NCBI RefSeq assembly: GCF_008974225.1 | Contig: NZ_BKZR01000016.1 | Location: 1-64,000, forward strand | Origin: Weizmannia acidilactici | GTDB taxonomy: Bacteria; Bacillota; Bacilli; Bacillales; Bacillaceae_C | Direction of reading: 5' to 3' | Length of the DNA stretch: 64,000 nucleotides | Part shown: positions 7,616-15,369 of the stretch, piece after piece | How the letters are laid out: each line of letters starts with the position of its first letter | Position numbering within the stretch: position 1 is the stretch's first letter | The notes under the pieces: generated by a model | The model's input: the letters and a program-made list of their open reading frames with translations, nothing else | What the model was told of the DNA's origin: nothing | Databases searched by the model: none | Translations under genes and position numbers: made by a program

Positions 7616-9448
7616 ATGGCGGTATGTTATTTGAATACTTGGAAACGGTTTGTACAGGAAGGAACATTGGATCCGGCCAGGCTGAACAAAAGAATCGCAG
7701 AATCATGGTACCGTTGCAAAAAGCGGGATGTCAACCCTTATTTGCGGAAAGGGCAGCATATCCTGCCGGACTATAAACTTGCAAAAAAGCGGGAATTACA
7801 TAAAGTATTTTTGGATACTATGGCAAAACACCTGAAGCAAATGGAGCATATGATTCGTGAAGCCGGGATGATGGCGCTGATCATCGACCCCGAAGGCTAT
7901 GTATTGTCGATTTCAGGAAGCCTGAGAACGATCCATGAAGCCGAAAAAATTAATTTTGTCGAAGGCGTTTGCTGGACGGAAGAACAGGTGGGGACAAACG
8001 CGATCGGAACGTCGCTGCAGACAGGCGAAGCCGTTATGGTCAATGGCACCGAGCACTTTTCGATTGCTTCCCACCAATGGAGCTGCGCTGCCGCACCGAT
8101 TTACGACAGCCGCAAAAATTTATTGGGTGTGATTGATTTATCCTGCCCGTATGAACAGTCTCATCCTTTTATGCTCGGCATGGCTTCTTCATTGGCTTAT
8201 GCCGTGGAACAGGAAACATTCCGTCTTGCCTCCCTCCGGCATGAAGTATTGGTCCAAAAGGCTGTTAAATTGGCGGAACAATATACGGATCAGCCGTTTG
8301 TGATTGTGGATCAGGAAGGAAAAGCCGTTGCGGCAAGCCGGCCTGTCCGCGAAAAGGTGCCGGGTTATTTCGGGAGACCGCTTGAAGAAATCACCTCTAA
8401 AGCATTCACCATTTTAAAACAGTCTCCACTTTTGTCTTCCTATCAGGAAAAAATTGGTACATGTTTCTTACTATCGGAATATCCAAATCAGTTAATCCGT
8501 AAAAACCAAAAAGAAACATTCCATTTTCAAGGTGCAGCAGGCATTAATAAAAGTTTTCAAGATACATTACAAAAAACAAAGCTCGCGGCATTATCCGATA
8601 CCACCTGTTTTATCACGGGGGAGACAGGCACTGGAAAAGAGCTTATTGCGAGCGCTATCCATGAAAACAGCAGGCGGAAAAACGGGCCGTTTGTTGCGGT
8701 CAATTGCGGCGCCATTCCCCGGGATTTAATGGAAAGCGAGTTTTTCGGCTATGCGGAAGGGGCTTTTACCGGCGCAAAAAAGCACGGTTACAAAGGGAAA
8801 TTTGAACAGGCAAACGGCGGTACGTTATTTTTGGATGAAGTGGCTGAACTGCCGTTTTCGATGCAGACGGCATTATTACGCGTAGTGCAGGAAAGAAAAG
8901 TGGTTCCGGTCGGCGCGGCGAAAGAAGTAGCTGTCGATGTCCGGATCGTGGCCGCCACCCACAGGGATTTGCCGAAGCTCGTGAAAGAAGGAAAGTTCCG
9001 CGAGGATTTATACTACCGCCTTTTTGTCTTTCCGATCCATGTGCCGCCCCTGAGGGAGAGAAAAGAAGACATCCCGGCACTCATAAGGTATTTATGCAAG
9101 CAGCGGAATTGGGATTTTGTTGTGCCGCGATTCGCCATGGAAAAGATGCTGGATTATGATTGGCCGGGCAATATCCGCGAACTTATGAACGTTCTTGAAA
9201 ATATGCAGTTGCTCAACATGGCAGGTGAGGAAGAAGTGGAGCGGTACGTCCGCAATTATTTTTCCGCCCAAAAAGGGTTGCCCGAAGCGGAAAAACAGGC
9301 ACCGGAACTGAGCGCCAGGGAGAAAATCGAGCGCGATATGATCATTGAAACGTTAAAGCATACGAAAGGTAAAGCGGCAGCTGCGGCGAAATTACTGGAC
9401 ATTCCGCGCAGCACTTTTTACAGGAAACTGCGGAAATACGGCCTGTGA
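7616..9448 (+). CDS. acoR: Sigma-54-dependent activator of acetoin catabolism
   Basis: NtrC-type activator, 610 aa, for the -24/-12 promoter at 2684. An N-terminal GAF-like sensor region (about 60-200) replaces a receiver domain, so control is by ligand rather than phosphorylation. The central AAA+ domain (about 310-545) has Walker A GETGTGKE, the sigma-54 contact loop GAFTGA and an arginine-finger region. A Fis-type helix-turn-helix closes the protein (AAAAKLLDIPRSTFYRKLRK). ATG 7616 follows GGGAGGG at 7601-7607. The stop is followed by 370 bp without a clear gene. It is expected to sense acetoin or a related metabolite. Confidence 0.93.
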   Translation: MAVCYLNTWKRFVQEGTLDPARLNKRIAESWYRCKKRDVNPYLRKGQHILPDYKLAKKRELHKVFLDTMAKHLKQMEHMIREAGMMALIIDPEGYVLSISGSLRTIHEAEKINFVEGVCWTEEQVGTNAIGTSLQTGEAVMVNGTEHFSIASHQWSCAAAPIYDSRKNLLGVIDLSCPYEQSHPFMLGMASSLAYAVEQETFRLASLRHEVLVQKAVKLAEQYTDQPFVIVDQEGKAVAASRPVREKVPGYFGRPLEEITSKAFTILKQSPLLSSYQEKIGTCFLLSEYPNQLIRKNQKETFHFQGAAGINKSFQDTLQKTKLAALSDTTCFITGETGTGKELIASAIHENSRRKNGPFVAVNCGAIPRDLMESEFFGYAEGAFTGAKKHGYKGKFEQANGGTLFLDEVAELPFSMQTALLRVVQERKVVPVGAAKEVAVDVRIVAATHRDLPKLVKEGKFREDLYYRLFVFPIHVPPLRERKEDIPALIRYLCKQRNWDFVVPRFAMEKMLDYDWPGNIRELMNVLENMQLLNMAGEEEVERYVRNYFSAQKGLPEAEKQAPELSAREKIERDMIIETLKHTKGKAAAAAKLLDIPRSTFYRKLRKYGL

Positions 9449-9775
9449 TAAGGGTTTGACGCCCCGTTTCAGGGGGTAGAAACATATATAGTGAAGAAAC
9501 CGGGTGATTCAGTTGCTTGATGTATGATATAGAAAGAGATCAAAGGTATACGTATTTTGAGTTTTTTATAAAAAATTGCATTGCTTTTATATTACTGCAG
9601 GCGAATTTAAGGTGGAAACCGCGAAACATAGAATAAAAGAACTTCCGCTGGCGCCTGACCGATTTTTGCTGGATGCTATTGATTATGGTTCGTTTCGATT
9701 CGTCGGACCTAAAGTTTCAGGGACCGTCTATTGCGGAACACTAAGGCAGTATATTTGAAAAATTATAAAAATCAT
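9449..9775. other. Intergenic stretch, no supported gene
   Basis: This 330-bp stretch holds only a weak GC hairpin just after acoR (GACGCCCC near 9460, GGGGGT near 9474) and a 60-codon open frame (9576-9758) with no ribosome site and no recognisable features. AAGGTGGAAACCGCG at 9609-9623 resembles the T-box signature with one extra A, but no specifier stem or terminator is seen. Confidence 0.5.
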
Positions 9776-9804
9776 TTGCCGATTTTCTCCTGAAAAGGTA
9801 TTCT
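9776..9804 (+). promoter_or_regulatory. Sigma-A promoter of the MBL-fold gene
   Basis: TTGCCG at 9776-9781, a 17-bp spacer and TATTCT at 9799-9804, about 20 bp before the ribosome site of the following gene. The spacing is good and the -10 is moderate. Confidence 0.55.
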
Positions 9805-9824
9805 AAATGTGAGGAGGGATGGAT

Positions 9825-10805
9825 TTGGCAAATTTTGCAGAGAAAACGGAAAGATGTGCCGGGGATAGATTAACGAAAGTGGCAGAAAATGTCTACAAGC
9901 TGGTTGTCCGTTTTCCGTTTGGTATGCGGGCGGTCAATTGTTATCTGTTTAAAGGGGAAAAAGGATATACCGTTGTCGATACAGGGGATTACCATGAAGG
10001 CGCAATGAACACCTGGGAAGCGTTGCTTGAACCTGGCTTCCCGCTTGAAAAACTTGTATTGACCCATGCGCATCCCGATCATCTCGGGCTTGCGAAGTGG
10101 CTAAAAGAACAGTATCATGTGCCCATTTTCATGTCGGATTTAAGCTGGCAGGTGGTGCAGGAAACAAAAGCGCGGTTTACAGCTTCGCATGATAAGTATG
10201 ACCATATTTTACAAAAACACGGCGGGCCTGCCTTGCCGAAGCGGAATTACGCAAGGGAAATCCCGAAATACGACTTTGAGCCGGATGGACTTTTTACGAA
10301 TCGTGAAATGATTTTCTTAGGGGACGATGAATATGAAACGATTTGGACGCCGGGCCATGCACCGGACCATTTTTGTTTTTACAACCGCGAAAAGAAAATC
10401 ATGGTGCTCGGGGACCATGTATTAAAAGACCTGTCTCCGATTGTGGCGGCATGGTCGGAAAAAGATGAGAATCCGTTACAAGATTATTTTGACTCCTTGG
10501 ACCGGATCAAAGACTTGCCGGCAAATGTCGCACTGCCGGGGCACGGCGGTTTGATTGGCGATGTAAAGGAGCGGGCGGAAAGTATCCGTATGCGCCATGA
10601 GCACCGGTTGGATCAAATTCTGGAGTCGCTGGAAACGGGCCGGAAAACAGCTGCCCAAATCTGCCGCGAAGTCTATGGCGACGTCGGGATCAAAAAATTT
10701 TTTTCACCGTTTATGGCAACGGTTACAAGATGCATCTATCTTGAATCGGCCGGGAAAATTTCCAGTGAGATGGTTGGCGGGAATATTTTTTATTTTATCC
10801 GGTAG
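9825..10805 (+). CDS. MBL-fold metallo-hydrolase
   Basis: Metallo-beta-lactamase-fold hydrolase, about 326 aa, substrate unknown. The zinc motif THAHPDHLGLAK is near residue 83. Further ligands are in the WTPGHAPDHFCFY and VLGDHVL segments and the late LPGHGG motif. The C-terminal 70 residues form a small helical domain seen in many Bacillus MBL hydrolases. TTG 9825 is preferred: AGGAGGG at 9812-9818 is 6 nt away, whereas ATG 9819 directly abuts it. It has its own promoter and terminator and is probably a single-gene unit. Confidence 0.85.
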   Translation: MANFAEKTERCAGDRLTKVAENVYKLVVRFPFGMRAVNCYLFKGEKGYTVVDTGDYHEGAMNTWEALLEPGFPLEKLVLTHAHPDHLGLAKWLKEQYHVPIFMSDLSWQVVQETKARFTASHDKYDHILQKHGGPALPKRNYAREIPKYDFEPDGLFTNREMIFLGDDEYETIWTPGHAPDHFCFYNREKKIMVLGDHVLKDLSPIVAAWSEKDENPLQDYFDSLDRIKDLPANVALPGHGGLIGDVKERAESIRMRHEHRLDQILESLETGRKTAAQICREVYGDVGIKKFFSPFMATVTRCIYLESAGKISSEMVGGNIFYFIR

Positions 10806-10820
10806 TAGTTTTTCAAATGG

Positions 10821-10869
10821 TCTGCTTTGGAATCCGCTGCAATGGATTTTAAAGCAGATTATTTTTTTA
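10821..10869 (+). terminator. Terminator after the MBL-fold gene
   Basis: TCTGCTTTGGAATCC pairs with GGATTTTAAAGCAGA across a short loop, followed by an A/T stretch with seven T's. Confidence 0.8.
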
Positions 10870-10873
10870 CAGT

Positions 10874-10905
10874 TTGACAAGAAATCAAAAAATTGCTGCT
10901 ATAAT
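10874..10905 (+). promoter_or_regulatory. Extended -10 promoter of the threonine aldolase gene
   Basis: TTGACA at 10874-10879 and TATAAT at 10900-10905 are perfect hexamers but 20 bp apart. A TGC just before TATAAT makes an extended -10, which tolerates the long spacer. Confidence 0.65.
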
Positions 10906-10943
10906 TGACTTAATAGATTTTAAAAGAATTTGGAGTTGATCGC

Positions 10944-11984
10944 ATGTACAGTTTCAAAAATGATTACAGCGAAGGGGCACATCCCCGTATTTTGAAAGCG
11001 TTAATGAAAACAAATTTTGAACAGGAAGCCGGATACGGGGAAGACCGGTATTCACAGCAGGCGGTTGAACTGCTGAAGAATAGGCTTGGGCGCAATGATG
11101 TGGATATTCACCTATTATCGGGTGGGACGCAAACCAACCTGACGGCCATTTCTTCATTCCTAAAGCCCCACGAAGCGGCGATTGCAGCTGAAACCGGCCA
11201 TATTTTTACCCACGAAACAGGTGCGATCGAAGCAACTGGCCATAAAGTTGTTGCAATGAAAACGGCCGATGGGAAATTGACCCCTGCCCATATCCAGCAA
11301 ATTCTCGACGGTCATCCCGACGAACATATGGTAAAACCAAAGCTTGTATACATATCAGAATCAACCGAAATCGGTTCAGTTTATCATAAGCGAGAACTTG
11401 AGGAATTGAGCGTTTTTTGCAAAGAGCATGATTTGCTCTTGTATATGGACGGGGCAAGGCTGGGATCGGCATTATGCGCGGACGGCAGTGATTTAAGGCT
11501 TGAAGAGATTCCCGATCTTGTTGATGCTTTTTACATTGGCGGAACAAAAAACGGCGCGTTGCTCGGTGAAGCATTGGTGATTTGCAATGATGTACTGAAA
11601 GCAGACTTCCGTTATTTGATGAAGCAAAGAGGAGCGCTGCTGGCAAAAGGGAGGCTGATTGGAATCCAGTTTGTGGAGCTTTTCCGGGACAATCTTTTTT
11701 TTGAACTGGCCATGCAAGCGAATCAAAAGGCGGCCTTGCTTCGGGAAGGAATCAGTGAAGCGGGTTTTGAATTTCTTACTGATTCCCCTACCAACCAGAT
11801 TTTTCCGATCTTTCCGAACGCGCTGATCGCTGAGCTTGAGAAGAAATATGCGTTTCTGGTATGGGAAAAAGTTGATGGCGGGCATTCCGCCATCCGGCTT
11901 GTTACTTCATGGGCGGCGAAAGAGGATATGGTGCGGGCTTTTATTGCAGACGTAAAGACTAACAGGGTACCGGGAAAAGCGTAA
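10944..11984 (+). CDS. ltaE: Low-specificity L-threonine aldolase
   Basis: PLP enzyme of fold type I, 346 aa, splitting L-threonine (or allo-threonine) to glycine and acetaldehyde. Visible are the start SFKNDYSEGAHPRILKAL, GYGEDRYSQQAVELL near 30, the cofactor-stacking ETGHIFTHETGAIEATGHK region, LYMDGARLGSAL near 170 with the PLP Asp, and GGTKNGALLGEALV with the Schiff-base Lys near 201. ATG 10944 follows TTGGAG. It has its own promoter. Confidence 0.9.
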   Translation: MYSFKNDYSEGAHPRILKALMKTNFEQEAGYGEDRYSQQAVELLKNRLGRNDVDIHLLSGGTQTNLTAISSFLKPHEAAIAAETGHIFTHETGAIEATGHKVVAMKTADGKLTPAHIQQILDGHPDEHMVKPKLVYISESTEIGSVYHKRELEELSVFCKEHDLLLYMDGARLGSALCADGSDLRLEEIPDLVDAFYIGGTKNGALLGEALVICNDVLKADFRYLMKQRGALLAKGRLIGIQFVELFRDNLFFELAMQANQKAALLREGISEAGFEFLTDSPTNQIFPIFPNALIAELEKKYAFLVWEKVDGGHSAIRLVTSWAAKEDMVRAFIADVKTNRVPGKA

Positions 11985-12270
11985 TCATCCGAATGTGAAT
12001 AAAAACGCCAGTGGGCTAAACACCGGAGGAAAAGGCAACATATAGTGCAGAGCAGCGCATGAATGAAAACTGTTTTTAAGTAATCCGCTTCAATTACAGC
12101 CACTACCATGGCATATGAAGTGGACGATTTTTTCCGTCCAACAGCATGAATACGCCATCCCCGGTCTGTAAGGGGTCGCTGTCCGATCGTATGTTTCATA
12201 TCTCGCCAGTTTTTATTATACCGGATATATGTGATAATAGAACGTATGTTTGTGCGTGAGGTACTTCAAA
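11985..12270. other. Intergenic stretch with a possible gene relic
   Basis: No convincing gene is seen. On the minus strand an open frame begins at 12199 and gives about 80 residues before running antisense into ltaE. It has no recognised motif, lacks a clear ribosome site and may be a remnant of a strain-specific small gene. A weak hairpin near 12005-12027 could end ltaE. Confidence 0.35.
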
Positions 12271-12278
12271 AAAATAAG

Positions 12279-12312
12279 CGGAATCATGAGGAGAAATCTG
12301 ATTCCGTTTTTT
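12279..12312. terminator. Bidirectional terminator at the macrodomain gene end
   Basis: CGGAATCA at 12279-12286 pairs with TGATTCCG at 12299-12306. T-rich runs lie on both outer sides (A7 before, T6 after), so it can work in either direction. The last codons of the macrodomain gene lie in the loop. Confidence 0.75.
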
Positions 12313-12799
12313 CGTATGCCTGTTTTGTCCGTTCGTCAAAGCAAACCATCCAAACTTCCTGGACGCGTTCGGATGTTTCAAGGAACCGATGGATTGTACG
12401 GACAGCGATCTTGGCGGCCTGATCGAGCGGGAACTGGTAAACGCCGGTACTGATGGAAGGGAATGCAACGGTTCGGCATCCGTGCAATTCCGCCAGTTTC
12501 AGGCTGTTTTTGTAACTGTTTTCCAGCAATTCGGCTTCACGATGGTCGCCTCCCTGCCATACCGGACCCGGTGTATGGATTACGTATTTTGCCGGCAGCC
12601 GATAGCCCTTTGTAATTTTTGCTTCTCCGGTTGGGCAGCCGTTCAATTTCCGGCATTCTTCCAACAGTTCAGGCCCTGCTGCCCGATGGATTGCCCCATC
12701 AACACCCCCTCCGCCGAGCAATGTCGTGTTTGCCGCATTAACAATCGCATCTGCAGCAACCGTCGTAATATCGCCAAGCATTATTTGAAAAGATTTCAT
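12284..12799 (-). CDS. Macrodomain protein (O-acetyl-ADP-ribose deacetylase type)
   Basis: Single macrodomain of 171 aa, the length of YmdB-type proteins that bind ADP-ribose and hydrolyse O-acetyl-ADP-ribose. Motifs: LGDITTVAADAIVNAANTTL near residue 8, GGGGVDGAIHRAAG near 33, TGEAKITKGYRLPAKYVIHT near 56, and the phosphate loop SISTGVYQFP near 116. It is the only clear minus-strand gene in the first 19 kb. It lies tail-to-tail with ltaE and is divergent from sspH. Confidence 0.9.
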   Translation of the reverse strand: MKSFQIMLGDITTVAADAIVNAANTTLLGGGGVDGAIHRAAGPELLEECRKLNGCPTGEAKITKGYRLPAKYVIHTPGPVWQGGDHREAELLENSYKNSLKLAELHGCRTVAFPSISTGVYQFPLDQAAKIAVRTIHRFLETSERVQEVWMVCFDERTKQAYEKTESDFSS

Positions 12800-12873
12800 T
12801 TGCCGACCTCCCCGTGTCTTCCTTGTACTATTTTACCACAGGCAAGGGGAACACACCTTTTCCAAAATAACCG

Positions 12874-12903
12874 GTATAGTAAAAAACGTTTACATCCATA
12901 CTT
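12874..12903 (+). promoter_or_regulatory. Forespore (sigma-G/F type) promoter of sspH
   Basis: GTATA at 12874-12878, an 18-bp gap and CATACTT at 12897-12903 fit the forespore consensus GHATR-N18-CATNHTA except for the last base. It sits 33 bp before a spore-protein gene. Confidence 0.6.
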
Positions 12904-12935
12904 TTATTGTAAAAATACAACGGGAGGCACCTTAT

Positions 12936-13115
12936 ATGGACATACAACGCGCGCAAGAAATTATGAATTCTTCGGAGATGGTGAATGTTACCTTGAATGG
13001 CGAGAGAATTTATATTGAACATGTCGACCGGCAGAAAGGGACAGCAACCGTCCATCTACTCGATAAACCGGATGAAAAGATGAGTGTATCCGTAACCAAT
13101 TTGCTTGAACATTAA
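12936..13115 (+). CDS. sspH: Small acid-soluble spore protein H
   Basis: Minor SASP of 59 aa, found by reading between larger genes. The sequence starts MDIQRAQEIMNSSEMVNVTL and ends SVTNLLEH, closely matching the SspH family (MDIKRAQEI, MVNVTYNG, YIQHVD, LVEH) over its whole length. SspH is made in the forespore and packaged in the spore core. GGGAGG at 12922-12927 precedes the ATG, a forespore-type promoter lies upstream and a strong terminator follows. Confidence 0.93.
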   Translation: MDIQRAQEIMNSSEMVNVTLNGERIYIEHVDRQKGTATVHLLDKPDEKMSVSVTNLLEH

Positions 13116-13117
13116 AA

Positions 13118-13146
13118 ACGCCGCTCAAAATAGCGGCGTTTTTTCT
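13118..13146 (+). terminator. Terminator of sspH
   Basis: AACGCCGCT and AGCGGCGTT form a 9-bp perfect stem with a 5-nt loop, followed by a T-run immediately after the stop codon. Confidence 0.92.
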
Positions 13147-13159
13147 GAAAAAAATCAGC

Positions 13160-13256
13160 TTGACACAAAAAAATCAAACATTTAGAATTTTAAGTACGGA
13201 TTGGTCGCCATGATAGAAAGCCAGTTTACAAATCACTGAATGGCTTTCAATTTTTC
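13160..13256 (+). promoter_or_regulatory. Orphan promoter and attenuator-like hairpin before a relic
   Basis: TTGACA at 13160-13165, a 17-bp spacer and TAGAAT at 13183-13188 form a good sigma-A promoter. Downstream, AGAAAGCCA at 13215 pairs with TGGCTTTCA at 13241 followed by T5, a terminator-like hairpin. Both precede the SDR/thiolase relic, so this is probably the surviving leader of the old acyl-CoA operon. Confidence 0.6.
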
Positions 13257-13273
13257 GCAAAGGGGTTTGGGAA

Positions 13274-14193
13274 ATGGATATCGGAAACTGAACAAGCGTG
13301 ATGGGCGTGGCGTCAGGACTCGGCGAAGCAACGGTAAGAAGGATTGCCGCAAGTGGCGTGAAGGCATATATTTTGGACCTTCAGAAAGAAAAAGGAGAGA
13401 AGCTCGCAGAAGAACTGGGGGATCAAGTTCGCTTTATCCAAGCAAATGTGGCCGATGAGGAAAGTGTGCACGCCACCTTGGAACGAATTGAAAGCGTTAA
13501 CATTTTAGTAAACTGTGCCGGGAGCGGCGAAGCCAAAAAACTTGATTTCTCTGGGATGCCACCGGCGCGCACTGCAGGCGCAAAAAGAAGGCCGTTTCAA
13601 CCGTGAGATCATGCCCGCTTGAGGTCGTTTTACCGGGCGGTATGAATACGATCGTGGATAAAGACGAAGGGCCACGGGAAGATACATCGTTAGAAAAACT
13701 GTCAGGATTGAAGCCGGCGTTTAAAGAAGCCGGACATATTACGGCTGGAAATTCGAGCCAAATCGGCGACGGCGCAGCGGCGATTTTGCTGATGTCGCGC
13801 GAAAAAGCGGAAGACCTTGGCCTGAAACCCCGGTTCAGGGTGGTAGCACGTTCTGTTGTCGGGTCTGATCTGACATTGATGCAGACGGACCCGACCGAAA
13901 AAGTGCTGAAAAAAGCGGGACTTACGATCCAGGATATTGATGTGTTTGAAGTGAATGAGGCTTTTGCTTCCGTACCCCTTCCCTGACTGGCCGAAACTGA
14001 CGCTGATGCTAAGAAGCTGAATCCGAATGGGGGTGCGATCATGCTTTGGCATCTGCTTGGCGCAAGCGGGGCCAGGCTGATGACAAATTGATGGATGCTT
14101 GAATTGGAGAGGACAGGCGACAGATATGGCCTGCAGACGATGTGCGAAGGGCATGGAATGGCAAATGTCACCATAATTGAAAGATTGGATTAA
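13274..14193 (+). pseudogene. Fused relic: SDR dehydrogenase N-part joined to thiolase C-part
   Basis: The first 300 bp read as a short-chain dehydrogenase N-terminus (GVASGLGEATVRRIAASG, LVNCAGSGEA) with an early in-frame stop in the first codons. At about 13562 it changes to the C-terminal half of an acetyl-CoA acyltransferase (RRALQAQKEGRFNREIM, then TAGNSSQIGDGAAAILLMS, VNEAFASVPL, LQTMCEGHGMAN). The thiolase part has a frameshift near 13615, stops near 13984 and 14090, and its GHPLGASG active-site motif has become WHLLGASG. A large deletion fused two adjacent acyl-CoA genes, and the product then decayed. It cannot make an active enzyme. Confidence 0.85.
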
Positions 14194-14227
14194 AGGTGCT
14201 TTTTTCTCATTGAGAGGAGGGAGTTGT

Positions 14228-15343
14228 ATTTTTCCATTAATCGATATTGTTGTATTGGATTTGTCAAGGCTTTTGCCTGGCCCGTTCTGTACAATGATCC
14301 TTGCTGATTTCGGAGCGGAAGTGATCAAGATAGAAGCGCCAGGGGCTGGAGACTACGCGCGCCATTTTGAACCGAAGCTCGATGAAAACAGTACGATGTT
14401 TCATTCCTTGAACCGGAACAAAAAAAGCATTGTGCTCGATTTAAAGTCTGAGGAAGGCAAAAAGGAATTTTTAAAAATGGCGGAAACAGCCGATGTAGTG
14501 GTGGAATCATTCCGCCCCGGGGTCATGAAACGGCTCGGTCTTGATTATGAAACATTGAAAAAAGCAAATCCAAGCCTTGTTTATTGCGCCATCACGGGGT
14601 ATGGGCAGACCGGCCCCTATGCCCAAATGCCGGGTCACGATATTAATTATATTAGTTATGCCGGCCTCCTGAATCTCATGGGAGAAAAAGGCGGGAAACC
14701 TGTTGTCCCTGCGGTGCAGATCGCGGATATCGGGGGCGGGGCTTATCCGGCAGTGGTGGGGATTCTGCTCGCGCTTTTGGAAAGGGAAAAATCCGGGAAA
14801 GGCCAGTTTGTCGATATTTCAATGATGGACGGGGTGCTTTCCTTCATGCAGGCAACACTCCCAAACTACTTGATGAAAAAGATTGATGCGAAACGCGGGA
14901 AGCAAATGCTATCCGGTGCGCTTGCCTGCTACGGGGTGTATGAAACAAAGGACGGGCGATGGCTGGCAGTTGGCGCCTTGGAGCCGAAATTTTGGGCCAA
15001 TTTTTGTAATGGCATTATGAGACCGGATCTGATCCCGCTGCAAAACGAACCAATTGTACAGGAAAAATTAAAACGGGAAATCGAAACAATTAAACTTCAG
15101 AAATCACTTTCTGAATGGATGGAGATTTTTAAAGATACGGAAGCCTGTGTTACCCCGGTACTGGATTTTTCCGAAATGGAGCATCATCAGCAAGTCGTCG
15201 CCAGGAAAATGATCCAGACGGTTCCGGTTGAAAATGTTGGCGAAGTAAAGCAAATCGGCATTCCGATTAAGTTATCCGACACACCGGGAAAAATTCGTTT
15301 CGAAGCACCAAAACTGGGGGACTCCCGGACGTTACATGAATAG
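14228..15343 (+). CDS. CaiB/BaiF-family CoA transferase, non-standard start
   Basis: Family III CoA-transferase/alpha-methylacyl-CoA racemase type, about 370 aa. Typical motifs: VLDLSRLLPGPFCTMILADFG, VIKIEAPGAGDYAR, NRNKKSIVLDLKS, and GHDINYISYAGLL with the catalytic Asp near 150. The protein should begin near FPLIDIVVLDLSR, but no ATG/GTG/TTG lies there. AGGAGGG at 14216-14222 points to the ATT codon at 14228, 5 nt away. The TTG at 14177 lies inside the thiolase relic and has no ribosome site. Either the start codon mutated (ATG to ATT) or ATT is used. Likely substrate: an acyl-CoA of the same decaying cluster. Confidence 0.78.
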   Translation: MFPLIDIVVLDLSRLLPGPFCTMILADFGAEVIKIEAPGAGDYARHFEPKLDENSTMFHSLNRNKKSIVLDLKSEEGKKEFLKMAETADVVVESFRPGVMKRLGLDYETLKKANPSLVYCAITGYGQTGPYAQMPGHDINYISYAGLLNLMGEKGGKPVVPAVQIADIGGGAYPAVVGILLALLEREKSGKGQFVDISMMDGVLSFMQATLPNYLMKKIDAKRGKQMLSGALACYGVYETKDGRWLAVGALEPKFWANFCNGIMRPDLIPLQNEPIVQEKLKREIETIKLQKSLSEWMEIFKDTEACVTPVLDFSEMEHHQQVVARKMIQTVPVENVGEVKQIGIPIKLSDTPGKIRFEAPKLGDSRTLHE

Positions 15344-15369
15344 AAAATATCCGAAAAGGAGTGGCGGCC

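Noticed and set aside
9609..9623. T-box-like AAGGTGGAAACCGCG
   Set aside because: There is an extra A in the core, no specifier loop, no terminator, and the downstream gene is an MBL hydrolase rather than an amino-acid gene.
11723..12199. 158-codon minus-strand frame over the end of ltaE
   Set aside because: Over half is antisense to ltaE and no ribosome site precedes it; at most the first 70 codons could be a relic.
12389..13018. 209-codon + strand frame over the macrodomain gene and sspH
   Set aside because: It is antisense to a clear macrodomain gene and out of frame with sspH; no ribosome site.
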